From contig CM035808.1 of the NCBI GenBank assembly GCA_020466095.1, positions 73,711,188 through 73,775,187 of the forward strand: 64,000 nucleotides of DNA, read 5' to 3'. Under the pieces are notes generated by a model. That model saw only the letters and a program-made list of their open reading frames with translations, did not search any database and had not been told where the DNA came from. Origin of the DNA: Chlorops oryzae. Lineage: Eukaryota; Arthropoda; Insecta; Diptera; Chloropidae. Positions 31,589-42,799 of the stretch are shown here, piece by piece. The stretch's first letter is position 1. Each line of letters begins with the position of its first letter. The position numbers and the translations under genes are program-made.

Positions 31589-34257
31589 AACTTGTTATAT
31601 GGAACGCCAATAGCCTGTCAAACCACTCATCTGAGTTAAAATTGTTTTTACTAAAAAATAACGTAGATATTTTATTAGTGTCGGAAACTCACTTTACGAA
31701 GAAAAGCTTCTTCAAAATTCCATCGTATTCTCTCTATCATACAATGCACCCCAATGGTTCTGCTCACGGTGGCTCAGCAATATTAATAAAAAAGACAATT
31801 AAGCACCATGAAGCTATTCATTATCGAACAAGTGAAATCCAAGCAACTAATATCATAGTTGAGGACTCAGTCGGTTCGCTACTTATCTCTGCCATCTATA
31901 GCCCACCCAAACATAACATTAAAAAGGAGACATACGCAAAGTTTTTTAAAACTTTAGGATCCCGCTTCATAGCAGGAGGCGATTACAACGCAAAAAATAC
32001 TTTTTGGGGCTCCCGGCTTACAACAACAAAGGGACGAGAATTATTTGGCGCTATTAGTCTCATGAAATTAAAAGTATTTTCAACCGGAGAACCAACATAC
32101 TGGCCATCGGATCCGAATAAGGTACCTGATCTCGTCGATTTTTGCGTTGGCAAAGGTCTGCAAAACGCGAATGTAACTTGTAAAACCAGCCTTGAGCTCT
32201 CTTCTGATCATTCCCCCGTCGTCTTTATAATTACAAAAAAGTTACAAAATAAACTTCAAAACTGCATCCTTTGCAACAATCGTACAAATTGGACACATTT
32301 TAAAACCACTTTGTCTACGACCCTTTCCACGAAGTTACCTCTTAAAACCGAAGAAGATATAATAGAGGCGACTGAGTATCTTATAAAGTGCATACAGGAA
32401 GCAGCATGGGATTCTACTCCATCCCCAATACGTTACATGAAATCGCGCAAATATCCCAATCAAATGGTTGCTAAAAAAATAAAAGAAAAACGACATATGA
32501 GGAAAAGGTGGCAACTAACTAGATCCGCCGAAGATAAACGACGTCTCAATAAACTGACCAAGGAGCTCAAAACATTACTTCTGCATCTAAAAAAACAAGA
32601 AATGCAGCAGTTCTTGCAATGCCTAGAGCCAACCCACCTATCGAATTATTCTCTATGGAAGATTAAGAAAAAAATCAACACCTCAATCGACTATCGTCCT
32701 CCGCTTCGTAAGCCTGATAACTCCTGGGCAAAAAATCCAATGGAAAAATCAGAACTATTCGCTATACATCTTAGTAATGTGTTCTCTCCACTCACCACTG
32801 CAGGCGATACTACTACAGACGCTGCTGTTTCTGTCTATTTAGAAGAAACCCATCAGATGGAGTTACCGTTGAAAAAATTCAAAAAAAGAGAAATAATAGC
32901 TATAATCAATCAACTAAAAGACCAAAAGACTCCAGGCTATGATCGCATCACGCCAAAAATACTTAAACAGCTCCCTCCTGAGGCCTTAAATTTCCTTACT
33001 CATTTATTCAACGCATGCCTAATGAAAAGTATCTTCCCAGCTCAATGGAAAACTGCTGAAATTAAGATGGTTCTTAAACCAGGAAAACCAAGCGATGAAG
33101 TCAAATCTTACCGTCCCATAAGCCTTCTGCCTATCTTTTCTAAAGTTTTGGAAATGTTGTTTTTAAAACGTCTTCTGCCTATTATTGAGCTCAAACGGAT
33201 TATACCAAATCACCAATTCGGCTTCAGGAAACAGCATTCAACAATCGAGCAAATTCATAGACTAGTTGAAAAGATACAAACATCGCTCGATCAAAAAGAG
33301 TATTGTTCAGCAGTCTTTTTGGATATTTCGCAAGCTTTTGACAGAGTATGGCACAACGGCCTTTTATTTAAAGTAAAAAAGACGCTGCCGCTGAATATCT
33401 ATCTATTTTTAAGATCGTATCTCTCCCATCGCCTCTTCTACGTTAATTACGAAAACGAAATGTCATCGATCTACGCCATCGAGGCTGGAGTCCCACAGGG
33501 CAGCGTTCTAGGCCCAATCCTCTATTTGCTTTTTTCACATGATCTTCCCACAATGGAGGGTGTTCTTACTGGAACCTTTGCTGATGATACTGCTGTCATG
33601 GCATCCGCAACAAATCCGAAAGAAGCATCATCTAAGCTCCAAACCGGACTTGATCGTATTTCTGATTGGATGAAAAAGTGGCGATTGAAAGTCAATGAAG
33701 CTAAATCGACACACGTTACTTTTACCTTAAGGAAAAATACATGCCCCGAAATAATACTAAATAACAATCCAGTCCCCCAATTCGAAACTGCCAAGTATTT
33801 AGGTATGCACCTTGATAGGCGTTTAACATGGCGAGCGCATATCTTTGCCAAAAGAAAAGCATTGGGTATTCAATTTCGCAATATGCACTGGATGTTGAAT
33901 CGTAATTCTTCTCTTTCAATGGATAATAAACTTCTTTTATATAAATCTGTTCTCAAGCCAATCTGGACTTACGGTATCCAATTGTGGGGAACAGCAGCTA
34001 ACTCAAACTTGGAAATCCTTCAAAGATTTCAGTCGAAAATCCTGCGAATGTTGGTAAACGCTCCATGGTACGTAACTAATGCCCAAATTCATCGCGACCT
34101 TAAAATGCCATTAGTGAAAGACGAAATTAAAAGATCAATCACAAAATATCGAGATCGCCTACAATCTCACCCAAATGAACTTGCCTCCTGTTTGATGTTA
34201 CCATCACGAGTTTTCTCAAGGCTAAAAAGGAAAACTCCGCTTCAACTCGTCCTGTAG
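31579..34257 (+). CDS. LINE ORF2: APE endonuclease and reverse transcriptase
   Basis: 892 residues, uninterrupted. Endonuclease in the first ~220 residues: VIWNANSLSNH, LLVSETHF, IYSPP, GGDYNAKNTFWGS, SSDHSPVVF. Reverse transcriptase about 430-740: KTPGYDRITPKIL, SYRPISLLPIFSKVLE, FLDISQAFDRVWH, GVPQGSVLGPILY, the catalytic FADD (about 667-670), then KYLGMHLDRRLTW. There is no RNase H domain, as usual in the jockey clade. It nicks the target and primes cDNA synthesis from the element RNA. All expected motifs are present, so the protein may be functional. Assignment to jockey rather than a sister clade is inference from layout. Confidence 0.95.
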   Translation: MSIKLVIWNANSLSNHSSELKLFLLKNNVDILLVSETHFTKKSFFKIPSYSLYHTMHPNGSAHGGSAILIKKTIKHHEAIHYRTSEIQATNIIVEDSVGSLLISAIYSPPKHNIKKETYAKFFKTLGSRFIAGGDYNAKNTFWGSRLTTTKGRELFGAISLMKLKVFSTGEPTYWPSDPNKVPDLVDFCVGKGLQNANVTCKTSLELSSDHSPVVFIITKKLQNKLQNCILCNNRTNWTHFKTTLSTTLSTKLPLKTEEDIIEATEYLIKCIQEAAWDSTPSPIRYMKSRKYPNQMVAKKIKEKRHMRKRWQLTRSAEDKRRLNKLTKELKTLLLHLKKQEMQQFLQCLEPTHLSNYSLWKIKKKINTSIDYRPPLRKPDNSWAKNPMEKSELFAIHLSNVFSPLTTAGDTTTDAAVSVYLEETHQMELPLKKFKKREIIAIINQLKDQKTPGYDRITPKILKQLPPEALNFLTHLFNACLMKSIFPAQWKTAEIKMVLKPGKPSDEVKSYRPISLLPIFSKVLEMLFLKRLLPIIELKRIIPNHQFGFRKQHSTIEQIHRLVEKIQTSLDQKEYCSAVFLDISQAFDRVWHNGLLFKVKKTLPLNIYLFLRSYLSHRLFYVNYENEMSSIYAIEAGVPQGSVLGPILYLLFSHDLPTMEGVLTGTFADDTAVMASATNPKEASSKLQTGLDRISDWMKKWRLKVNEAKSTHVTFTLRKNTCPEIILNNNPVPQFETAKYLGMHLDRRLTWRAHIFAKRKALGIQFRNMHWMLNRNSSLSMDNKLLLYKSVLKPIWTYGIQLWGTAANSNLEILQRFQSKILRMLVNAPWYVTNAQIHRDLKMPLVKDEIKRSITKYRDRLQSHPNELASCLMLPSRVFSRLKRKTPLQLVL

Positions 34258-34400
34258 TCCTTAAGTTGATTTAAGGCTTTATTGAAAGGATATTCCACAG
34301 GGAATATACCTTATCCGATTATCTCCTAGCGCCTTCTTAGTCTAAGTCACTCAATTGTAAAATGTCAATTACATTTTGACAGTGTGCAAATTAATAATTA

Positions 34401-34401
<1 letters not shown>

Positions 34402-34438
<37 letters not shown>
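34402..34438 (+). other. poly-A tail of the LINE
   Basis: A run of 37 A directly before the 3' target duplication. Its length and purity suggest youth. Confidence 0.9.
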
Positions 34439-34440
<2 letters not shown>

Positions 34441-34448
34441 ATATACCC

Positions 34449-35184
34449 AAAAACTATTACTATTTAATATTTTAATAAGTATTTTGGTAAAAATTATTAC
34501 TTTTTAAAACCGTTTTGCATAAGGGCAAGACCAAGCAAATCACTCTACATGTAACACCCGTAACACAGCCATTCCGACTAGAACTTATGTTATCTCGATG
34601 TCTAACGTTTTTAAAGTTTTCAAAATCTTTGAGTCGATATTTAAAAGTTAAACGTAAAAACTCGCAAAGCAGATGATTAAAATGAGCAGTTTTCGAAATT
34701 GCATTAAAACGCTAAATGTGTTTGCCTTAAAAAAGTATAAATTATACCAAACATCTAAAAAAAATTTCCAAAAATAGGAAAATTTTTTTTAAATTAAGAA
34801 ATATAGACATTAAGAGATTAGTTTTGGGCGGACCCATCTTTGAGTAAGTTCGTAGAATAGGTTCATATTGATTTTTGAGGTCTGTATGACATTTTAAAGC
34901 ATTCTAAATTAAAAACAAGTTTTATATGGAAAAATTTGTTGGGTGTATAGTGTGGTAGGACGGGTGGTGTTGAGCGTGTGCGATTTTGATTTAACTTTTA
35001 TATTTGCTTAATGTTATCAATAGAAGTATGAAACCTTCGTACTTTGGAGCGCTATAGCCTTCTTAGCTAGCATCTAAAAGTTCCAATGACATTCGGCAGG
35101 GCGTGGTCCTACCTTCACACCATTAAGTTTGCGATTGTTATCATGAAAAAAAAAAAATGTGAGGTTAGATAGTCTAGTAAAAAG
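34449..35184. other. interior of the 7.5-kb element, right part
   Basis: Non-coding, no recognised domain. It joins the left interior at the LINE target site. Confidence 0.4.
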
Positions 35185-35798
35185 AGCTCCACCAAACTTA
35201 TGGAAATTAAAAAATCTTAAACATTTAGAAAATTTTTCTGATTTTAAATATATTTTACCAGACCAAACACTTGCGTATAAAACTATAAAGATTTTATAAT
35301 CGCAAGCCTATTCAATTGGTAACATTTTAAACCATAATGTTACCAGGTCAAATGAAAAATGAGATATTTGAATATTAACAAATTTGAGGCGTTGAATTTC
35401 GATATGAATTTTACCCTCAAGGTATGCATGTCAATATTTAGGGCTAAAGTTTCCTATTAGTTTTGAGTATTTTCCAGTGAAATTTTGTTCGAACTATAAT
35501 GAACGATAAACATAATTTCACTATATATTTCTGATATCTTGGTTCTGTTGCAATATTTTCAGGAAAACCCACGATTTTTAATATCAAAAAATTTCGATGC
35601 ATACTTTTGGGGGACTCAATTTGAAGAGACTTCATACCAAACTTCGAAGACAATTCGGCACGGGTTATCGCATTCCAATTCCAATAATTTTTCATATTTA
35701 AGCTAATAGGACCATTTAGAAAAAAATTGGAGGGTATGCATTTCGATTTTTGGGAAAATAAAACCCTCCCTTATATCTTGGGACACCCTACTGTGCAT

Positions 35799-36545
35799 AT
35801 GCCAAGCAACACAGAAGCCCTTTTCTCAAGCCTGAAGCTACTCGAGCATGTGTTCCAGGTTAAACTATTCACATGGATCTGTGTGGTAAGATGACCATGC
35901 CATCGATCGGAGGATCTAATTTTTTTTGTAATTTAAAGATCACTATTCGAGTCACTGTTTTGTGTATTTTTTGAAAAACAAAACAGATGTTTTAAGAAAC
36001 CTGCTGCTATTTGTGGCAGATATGCAATCAGATGTACACAATATAAAACGCATACGGTCAGATAGAGGTCTTGAATTCTGCAACGAGGAAATAAATTCCC
36101 TTCTTCTCAAGAAATTGAACACGAACTTACGTCTCCAAGAGCGCCTGAACAAAACGGATTTATAGAGCGTCAAAATCGAACAATCGTTGAGTGTGCAAAA
36201 ACTACGTTTCACGCTAGACAATTGCCATTATATTTATGGACTGATGCGACACATACTGCAGTTTATCTCAAAACTATAACAATTTCCAGCGTTATTGGAG
36301 GCTGCACGCCTTATGGAAAATGGTTTGGTAAAAAACCATCACTGAAACATCTCCGAGTATTTGGAAGTGATGCGTATATCCATATGCCAAAGAAGCAATG
36401 GGAAAAGAATGCGATAAAAGGTATTTTGGTCGACTATAATGAAGAAAGCAAAGCTTACAGAGTTTTTGATCCTACTAAAAAGCGAGTTTTGGTTGGAAGG
36501 AATGTTATTTTCAATGAGCAACGCAACACAATAAAAGTTTTCTGA
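35799..36545 (+). pseudogene. copia integrase region
   Basis: It continues from the zinc motif (YAKQHR...). Later pieces carry recognisable integrase-core text: 'IRSDRGLEFCNEE' (about 36050-36090), GWxTPYGKWFGKKPSLKHL-like at about 36300-36350, and 'IKGILVDYNEESKAYRVFDP' at about 36413-36475. Several frame changes and stops (for example at 35973 and 36163) inactivate it. Confidence 0.78.
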
Positions 36546-36879
36546 AACGAAGCACCCTTGTGACCAAAATTGTCAAGAAAATTTCCTCTTTCTCCAATTA
36601 TTGACGAAGCTGCAAACGCAAGACAGAACACAAAATCTCCATCACTAAGAAGTCCATATGAATTCAAATGAGGCAACAGTGGGTGAGCTATGTGTTGCAA
36701 GCCTTGAGCCGTATTAATTAGAGGAAGCAATGTCAGGCGCTGATTGTGACAATTCGAAGTTGGCGATAAATGAGGTGATTCAATCACTGTTAAAAAAAAA
36801 AAAACTTGGGTTATAGTTCTACGAACGAAGGACATGCACGTTGTCACAAATCCTTGGGTTTTTAAAAGAAAAATTAAAG

Positions 36880-37626
36880 CAAAAGGTGAAATTGAGAGGG
36901 TATGTTCAAACTGAGGGAGTCGACTAGAACGAAATTTATTCGCCTGTGGTCAGGTATGAGTCCGTCACTACTGTTTTAGCAATATCTGCTGGTCGAAATA
37001 TGCACATCATACAATTTGATGTGAAAACAGCTTTTCTGCATGGAGTTTACGATGAAAACATATACATGGAACAACCTACTCGGTACAAAAAGCACGATCG
37101 CGTATGTTTACTCAAAAAGAGCCTATATGGTTTAAAACAAGCTTCGAGTCAATGGAATAAGCATATAGGGAAGTTGCTTACTGCCTTCGGTTTTAAACAG
37201 AAATGGGCAGATTCATGCGTAATTACATATTTTCTGGATTATAAAACTGCATATTTGCTTCTGTACGTTGATGACGATCCTATATGTTGCAGCGACTCAA
37301 ATTTATTCAACAAAATATTGGAGCAACTAAAAATAAATGTTGAAATTACACACCGGGATGCAGAATGTTTTGTTGGTTTTCAAATCCAAATCGAGGAGGA
37401 AGCTAAGACTTTAAATATTTTTCAAAAGGCGTATGCCAATTATATTCCTTATCGTGAAGCTATTTATTATCTGATGTACCTGATGATTTGCACGAGACCT
37501 GATATAGCATTCATTGTCGAAATTCTCAGTCGATATTTAGACAATCCATCAGAAGATTATTGGCAAGGAGTCAAAAGAATTTCCAAATACATCAAAGGTA
37601 CAACCATGGAATTCATTTTAACTTAA
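36880..37626 (+). pseudogene. copia reverse transcriptase
   Basis: The reading begins KLRGYVQTEGVD, with an in-frame TAG, then NEIYSPVVRYESV. From 36946 the frame is open for 226 residues with QFDVKTAFLHGVYDENIYMEQ, LKKSLYGLKQASSQW and LLLYVDDDP. Copia RTs normally have YVDD followed by a hydrophobic residue; the catalytic Asp pair is retained. It lies 3' of the integrase, the defining order of copia elements. Confidence 0.85.
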
Positions 37627-38113
37627 ATATGGAACACTTGCAGCTGAAAATATACACAGATGCTGACTGGGGAGGTGATGTTGACACTAGACGCAGAACA
37701 ACTGGCTGGACTGGTTTCTTTAACAGAGGTCCAATTGCATGGGCTTCGTGAAGACAGACTGTAACTGCAACTTCAACAATGGAAGCGGAGTTTGTAGCCC
37801 TATGTTCAGCAGCCAAAGCTACTAAATATTTAAGGCAACTGTTGCTGGAGTGCGGATACGGAAAACGCTTACCAACAACAATTTTTTTTTTTTTTTTTTT
37901 TTTTTTTGATAATCAGCGAGCAATTAATCTGCTTCGCAGTCCGGAATCCGCCAAAAGGACTTAACACAGTATTTATATTCCTGCAGTTTTCAGGACAAAG
38001 GGGAAATCGATGTACAGTATATAGGAACAAAGAAACAGCTGGCGGATGCATTTAGTAAAGTATTGCATAAACATCATTTTATGCTACTATCAAAGCACTT
38101 TGTTCGAGCTTAA
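37627..38113 (+). pseudogene. copia RNase H with T-tract expansion
   Basis: The readable pieces are IYTDADWGGDVDTRRRTTGW, STMEAEFVALCSAAKATKYLRQLL, DNQRAINLLRSPESAKRT and VQYIGTKKQLADAFSKVL. A pure T run (about 37881-37907) sits between 'TTI' and 'DNQRAI', where family members have one or two residues. The run encodes extra phenylalanines without breaking the frame. A TGA ends the 'WAS' segment at 37749-37751. Confidence 0.82.
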
Positions 38114-38151
38114 ATAAAAAAAAAATTCAGAATGCATAATGCGAGAGGGAG

Positions 38152-38385
38152 TGTTAAGATAATCACTTTATACATAAGCTTGTTAATTTTTATCTGGTAA
38201 CGCTTTTCCTGTCAATATAATAATTGACTTTTCTCTTTGTTATTTCTTAATTTTTTCCTTTTCCCTTTTTTTCTGTTTCCGGCTTGTGATGTAGACGGAA
38301 ATTTTTGTTAATTCCTCGCTTTTTCAAAGCATCATTTAATAAAACATATTTACTTTGAAACATTATTAACGTTTTATTAATTGCA
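38152..38385 (+). repeat. putative 3' LTR of copia element
   Basis: It begins TGTTAAGATAATC right after GCGAGAGGGAG and is T-rich. An AATAAAACA poly-A-like signal lies near 38338. The right end (..TTGCA) is a guess because no second LTR is available. Confidence 0.55.
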
Positions 38386-38807
38386 TAGTGTAAGAGTTTT
38401 TATCTCAGATCTTTTTACCGCTCAGCGCCAATAATAGCTTTTTAAAAATTTTCGAAATATTAAAAAAAAAAGACAAAGAAGAGAAATATCAAACTGGTTA
38501 ATTGACATTTAAAGAGAAAAGAGCAATGTGCTGCTCTCAAATGCTTTTTTCGCCATCGAACCTCCTAGTATGACCGGTATGACCGGAATTTACTATACCA
38601 CTCCTGTAAAAATATCATACAAAGTCTCATATGAATTGTCATGCATACCGGATCCAAATTCGCCCTGATTTCATCGATGATGTCAGAGGAACATTTCCCG
38701 CTGGGTTCTTATGCCAAACAATTTTTCTCCAGTGCGACGTTACGTTTAAATACTTACGTTTTGGTTTTTACTTTGCACCTACTTGTTTAGCTCATTGCTT
38801 GTGTTAA
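38386..38807. other. no recognised feature
   Basis: It contains a short tandem 'tatgaccgg' pair near 38572-38590. Otherwise unassigned. Confidence 0.35.
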
Positions 38808-39076
38808 TGTCAGGGACAATTTAAGGACTAACCTACCTGTTTTCGCTGATGAGGATATGAGGAATCTTCTCCTGGGATTTGCTTCGCTTTATTTTGTCGA
38901 TTGCGCGACGCTATAGGCGGTTTGTAATGGTTATTGTATATAAAAAATAAACTTGCCTTCTTGGCGAATAACAGACAAAAGAAAATAAAACTTCCCTTCT
39001 TGGCGATATCTTTAAAATTTTCACTTGCTTTTTTTTTCTTTTTTTTTCCACTTAACTCTAATGTTTTTTGTAGACA
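38808..39076 (-). repeat. BEL/Pao 3' LTR
   Basis: Bounded TGTC...GACA. It shares 'agggacaatttaaggactaac', 'ggtttgtaatggttattgta' and 'aaacttgccttcttggcga' blocks in order with 42800-43076. Confidence 0.85.
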
Positions 39077-39737
39077 TGCCGATCCCAGTCGGATGTTGGA
39101 GACAGGGGCGAGGTGGGAAAGCGGATGGGCCCGGTGGCGAATTGCACCCTGCGTCGCCGGCGAGCGCCTGAGCTGGTACCTCCGCGGCTATGGGTTCCTC
39201 GGACCCCTGACGTTGACGCTCTTTCGTGGTGGTTCGGTGGCGGCGATGGGGAACGAGCGCGTGACACGTCGGGAGGCTGATGTGGATCGTCGACGACGTC
39301 CCACCCTTGGTGTCTCGGGTGGGGAGCCATAGTGGCGTTGTGATCGATGCCGGCGATTTGGAACCGCTGGACAATCTTCATCCCGGGCCCTTAAGGGCTG
39401 CCGAAATTTAAAGGCGACGGCGATCGAGGCGCCTGTTGGAGCAGCGTATAGTGCTGCGCACCACAACCCTTGCAACCTCTTTCCGAAACGCAGTCCCCCC
39501 GGAGATGGAAAGATGCCAGGCAGCGTAAGCAGCATTTGGATTGTTGGGTCATCAGCAATCGTTTTTAAACGGCATAGTGGCGACAGCGGCCCTGTCGCAC
39601 ACCACACATCGCTGTCGTCTTTCCATGGCACTTTGAAACGAAAAGGAGACACTGATGAGCAAATCCGCAATGATAAACAGAGGGGAGGGGGCGTGTTGCG
39701 GAAGTATGAGGCCAACTAGCCATAAGGATTCTGGGAT

Positions 39738-40190
39738 TTAAACTGGCTTCGACTGATAGAACGTTGTCGACGTATGTTTCATTCTTCGAAATGAATTCCG
39801 CTTGGGGAGCGTAATATCATTTGCATTGCATAATATCGAAGCCGATGACCATATCGATGCGGCCGGATTCATGAAATGGGGGTCGGCGAGCTCAAGCGAT
39901 GAAAGTTCTTGGGGATCCATGTTGCAGACCCGTTTGGCTGGAAGCCAATTTGTTAATTTTGGTAACACCACGGCGTCGATTTGATCCTGGAACGTAGAAC
40001 GAGGCGATGCGGTCATGATGGAACACTCTGTTTTTGCAACTTGGGTGCATTGACCGCCCATACCGGATACGTTGCACACTTTGGGCGTAGTTGGGAGATT
40101 CAATTGCAGCTGCAGCCGTTCGGTGATAAATTTCCTTTGATGTCCTTGGTCGAGAAGGGGTCGCACTAAAAAGCGCTCTCCTTGATGCAA
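39738..40190 (-). pseudogene. BEL/Pao aspartic protease (DUF1758-like)
   Basis: A 150-residue frame with VRPLLDQGHQRKFITERL, the active-site region of BEL/Pao proteases in which D-[QS]-G precedes a short loop and FITERL. LELADPHFMNPAAS near the end matches the conserved 'LADP.F..P..ID' close of this domain. It lies downstream of gag on the same strand, as expected. The link to gag is frameshifted. Confidence 0.78.
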
Positions 40191-40440
40191 GACATGTGTG
40201 AGCGCGGTAGAGCGAAACTACTTGAGTCTGGCTAATCGATACATGCGCGTGCGTCTGCGAAGAAGAGGAACCCTCGACAGTGACAAAATTCGAAGTCTTC
40301 AATGGCGCGGAAGCCTGCGCCGGTTGGCTCGTCGTAGACGGGCCTTCAGCCTAGAGAGGCGTCGGTGTGGTTGAAGATACTTGACCCTTTTTTGCAGCCG
40401 TTGGATTCGGAAAATGGAGAAGCGTATGATGCGATTTTTC

Positions 40441-41260
40441 TCACTTCGCGCAGGGAAAGGTACTATTGCACTTTGCCGTTAGATGACCGGCCGCGAGACA
40501 GTTTAGACATCGATTATGCTGCGAAACAGCTTGAACGCGTTCGTCGAACGACATCTGGAGAAATTTATCACATTGAAGAAGAGGACGATTGCCGCTACAA
40601 AGGACGCGGATTCCGTTGGTCCGATCTTGTGTAAAGAACACGTTCGTCGAAGGCACCTCGGGTTTTACGGCGACACTCGGAGCTTCTAATGCCTTGAAGC
40701 TGAAAAGACGGTCAACAACTTCAAAGCTATTAGGCAGAAAATCCCTCATTTGTGGCCACGTTGGCACTTCTCGATGTGACTCAACTGATTGTTCCCAATG
40801 GGCGATGGTTTGCGCCCGAAGGCGCCCCGAACAGAAATGAACGATCAGGGCGTCCAAAATAGCAGCTATTCCATGACTTTTCATCATCGTGAGACACTCG
40901 TCGACGGTTGTTTGTATGCGCAGGATGCCTACTGGCGTTTCATCTTTGATTGCAGGCAATTCGAATCAAATTTTCAATTGATGATCGACGAGGATGCGAT
41001 TGTTCTCATATCGCGCATTGAGAGCCTTCTAAGCATGCGTAAAGTTGTCGCCACACAGCGGATAGCCTTTTCCGATACCACCCGCTGCTCCCGTCGTCTT
41101 GCTGCGAAGATAGTATAGCTTTTGCACCGGTGGCAGCCGAGGGTGATTGACGTAAACCGCGGTAAACATGTCTCGAAATGCTGGTCATTCTCTATAGGCA
41201 CCCGAAAAAACTTGAGTATCGCACGGTGGTACCCTGATGAAATTGTCTTCTCCATTGAAG
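40441..41260 (-). pseudogene. BEL/Pao gag (DUF1759 type)
   Basis: Read on -, the conserved stretches AFRDMFTAVYVNHP, LPPVQKLYYLRSKTTGAA and GKGYPLCGDNFTHA appear. A TAG then replaces the usual Trp, followed by KALNARYENNRILVDHQLKI, a TGA, and FELPAIKDETPVGIL. The frame is then open to the zinc knuckle CLNCLAAGHLTAKCNS. The two stops show decay. Gag forms the particle and binds RNA. Confidence 0.82.
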
Positions 41261-42799
41261 TCTTTAGGTGGAGGGGTCGCCCGAGTGCGACAGCGGTGGA
41301 TGCTGTGGGGTGATTTCTCGTAACATCTCTTGAATCCTAGCTCTGGCTATCATCTGAAGATCTCGACACTCGTGATAACTAATTTCTGCAGAATCGCAAT
41401 CACCTTTATCGAGCGCTTATCGATACGCCTGATGCACTTCACTCCAATTAGACATCAGTTTTCGATTTAAATCTCTAACCATTGCTCGCTTTGATTCATC
41501 GGATCGCTGTTCATGGCTGCATAACAATGTTCTTTGTGCTCAGATACCGCGGAGTTAAAATGCCGTAAGGGATCCATATTATTTTCGGATATTGATCACG
41601 AAAGCCGATTCTGACGATATTACTTTCTGAAAAGATCAACGCAAGCTCGATTAAGTTCACCGTTCAAAGGAGAGCAAACTTAAATTTCCGCCGGCTTTTG
41701 ATGTGAGCTGATTGCCTGTTTGGAAAAAAGAGATAAACCGTGGCAGAAAATGAATGACCACATCTGCGTTGCAATACAAGTTAGAATGGTGACAGCCGTA
41801 GCAACGTGTGCGATCACTGCCGACTGTAGCGCCCTCAAAGTTTAGACCTTCACTTTCGCAACACCCCACAAACCATCTGCAAACCCAAATTCAATTAAAG
41901 AAAATCAAATCGCTTCAATAGAACGCATTAAAATCACAATAATAATCAAGTTAAAATAATTTATTTGTTCGTAAAAACTTTCCATAAGAATTTTAAATTT
42001 CATTTACAACTGTTGCTACACAGAATATCAGCAGAGCGCCAGCATCACAGAATATGCTTATGTGGTGTTAAAGTCCAGCAAACCAACGGAGCCAACATAC
42101 AATACGCTTTGCTCTTATTGCTCTAGTCTCGCTAGCTAGAGAATTTTCGATCGATATTTGCTCCATGTTCGATGTTCGGTGTGCGCTCGCTACCGCGATT
42201 GTCAGCAGATTTCGTCACCCTATGGGAAAACTTACCTACGCACTAGATATGTAGTGTGTCTGCCTCTCTGCAATTGCAAATACATATATACACCCGCATG
42301 AACACTAAGGGCGTTTGATATATGTACAAGCTCGTGGTCTTCTTTATTCGAAATTATAACGAAATTCGCCCGAAGAAAGAAAAATCAAAGCAAGAAAACC
42401 GGTTTCATAAAGCCTTTCAGAAAACCGAAAAACGAAAAAAAAATAATTTGCTCGCCGGCCGACTCCCTCTCTTCGTTCTTACCTAAAGGCAACGAGGAAA
42501 CGACAATTAGACGGCGAGTCGCCTGCCTATTACTTTGTTCCTTCTTTGATTTTGCTTTCCTTAAAAAACCACCGTTTACACTGAATGGCAAACGGTACGT
42601 TAGCAATGTGAAATTCTGAAGTCACTTTTGTTGCGTGATCTGCTGCACGCGCTTTGACCGTTAATCAGTGCCCTTTAAATTGCACCAGGGCGAACGAAGG
42701 TCAGAAGCGTGATGCACGTGGCGCACTTTTGCCTTTTCCACACAGATTGGTCCTCCAGAACCTGATTTCAGGCTCCTGGGAAGGGATCGCCAAATGCTA
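41261..42799 (-). other. BEL/Pao gag N-terminus and leader, decayed
   Basis: No clear open frame. It lies between the recognisable gag and the 5' LTR. Pro/Arg-rich traces near 41260-41320 look like the gag N-terminus. Confidence 0.45.

Larger units (their letters stand above)
29878..34437 (+). mobile_element. jockey-like non-LTR retrotransposon, apparently full length
   Basis: A 5' UTR of about 320 bp, two overlapping intact ORFs, a short 3' UTR and a 36-37 nt poly-A are bounded by ATTATATACCC at 29867-29877 and 34438-34448 (one A shared with the tail). This target duplication and the open frames suggest a recent insertion that could still be active. Confidence 0.93.
28308..35790. mobile_element. 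7.48-kb DNA element with long (~600-bp) TIRs and 8-bp duplication
   Basis: The ends are TAGGGTGTCCCAA and TTGGGACACCCTA. CTGTGCAT is duplicated at 28300-28307 and 35791-35798. Degenerate inverted repeats extend about 600 bp inward (to about 28920 and 35185); a 63-residue frame appears in both arms (28451-28642 + and inside 35444-35695 -). Removing it rejoins the copia codons …CDGCA|YAKQHR. An 8-bp duplication fits hAT or P superfamilies. No transposase is visible in what remains outside the nested LINE, so the family is undecided. Confidence 0.88.
27640..38385 (+). mobile_element. Ty1/copia element, decayed, 5' truncated, carrying a nested 7.5-kb insert
   Basis: Protease/pre-integrase (27640-28307), integrase (35799-36545), RT (36880-37626) and RNase H (37627-38113) follow in copia order on +. 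A purine-rich tract GCGAGAGGGAG (38141-38151) and a TGTTAAG... LTR start come next. Frameshifts and stops separate most pieces. The 28308-35790 element splits it between the pre-integrase zinc motif and the integrase. The 5' LTR and gag start are not found. Confidence 0.85.

Noticed and set aside
33522..33919. - strand ORFs of 109 and 65 aa
   Set aside because: Shadows of the LINE ORF2 reverse transcriptase.
39021..39715. Long Arg/Pro-rich ORFs on both strands
   Set aside because: Located in the GC-richer 3' part of the BEL/Pao element. Overlapping frames on both strands and absence of domain match suggest compositional openness.
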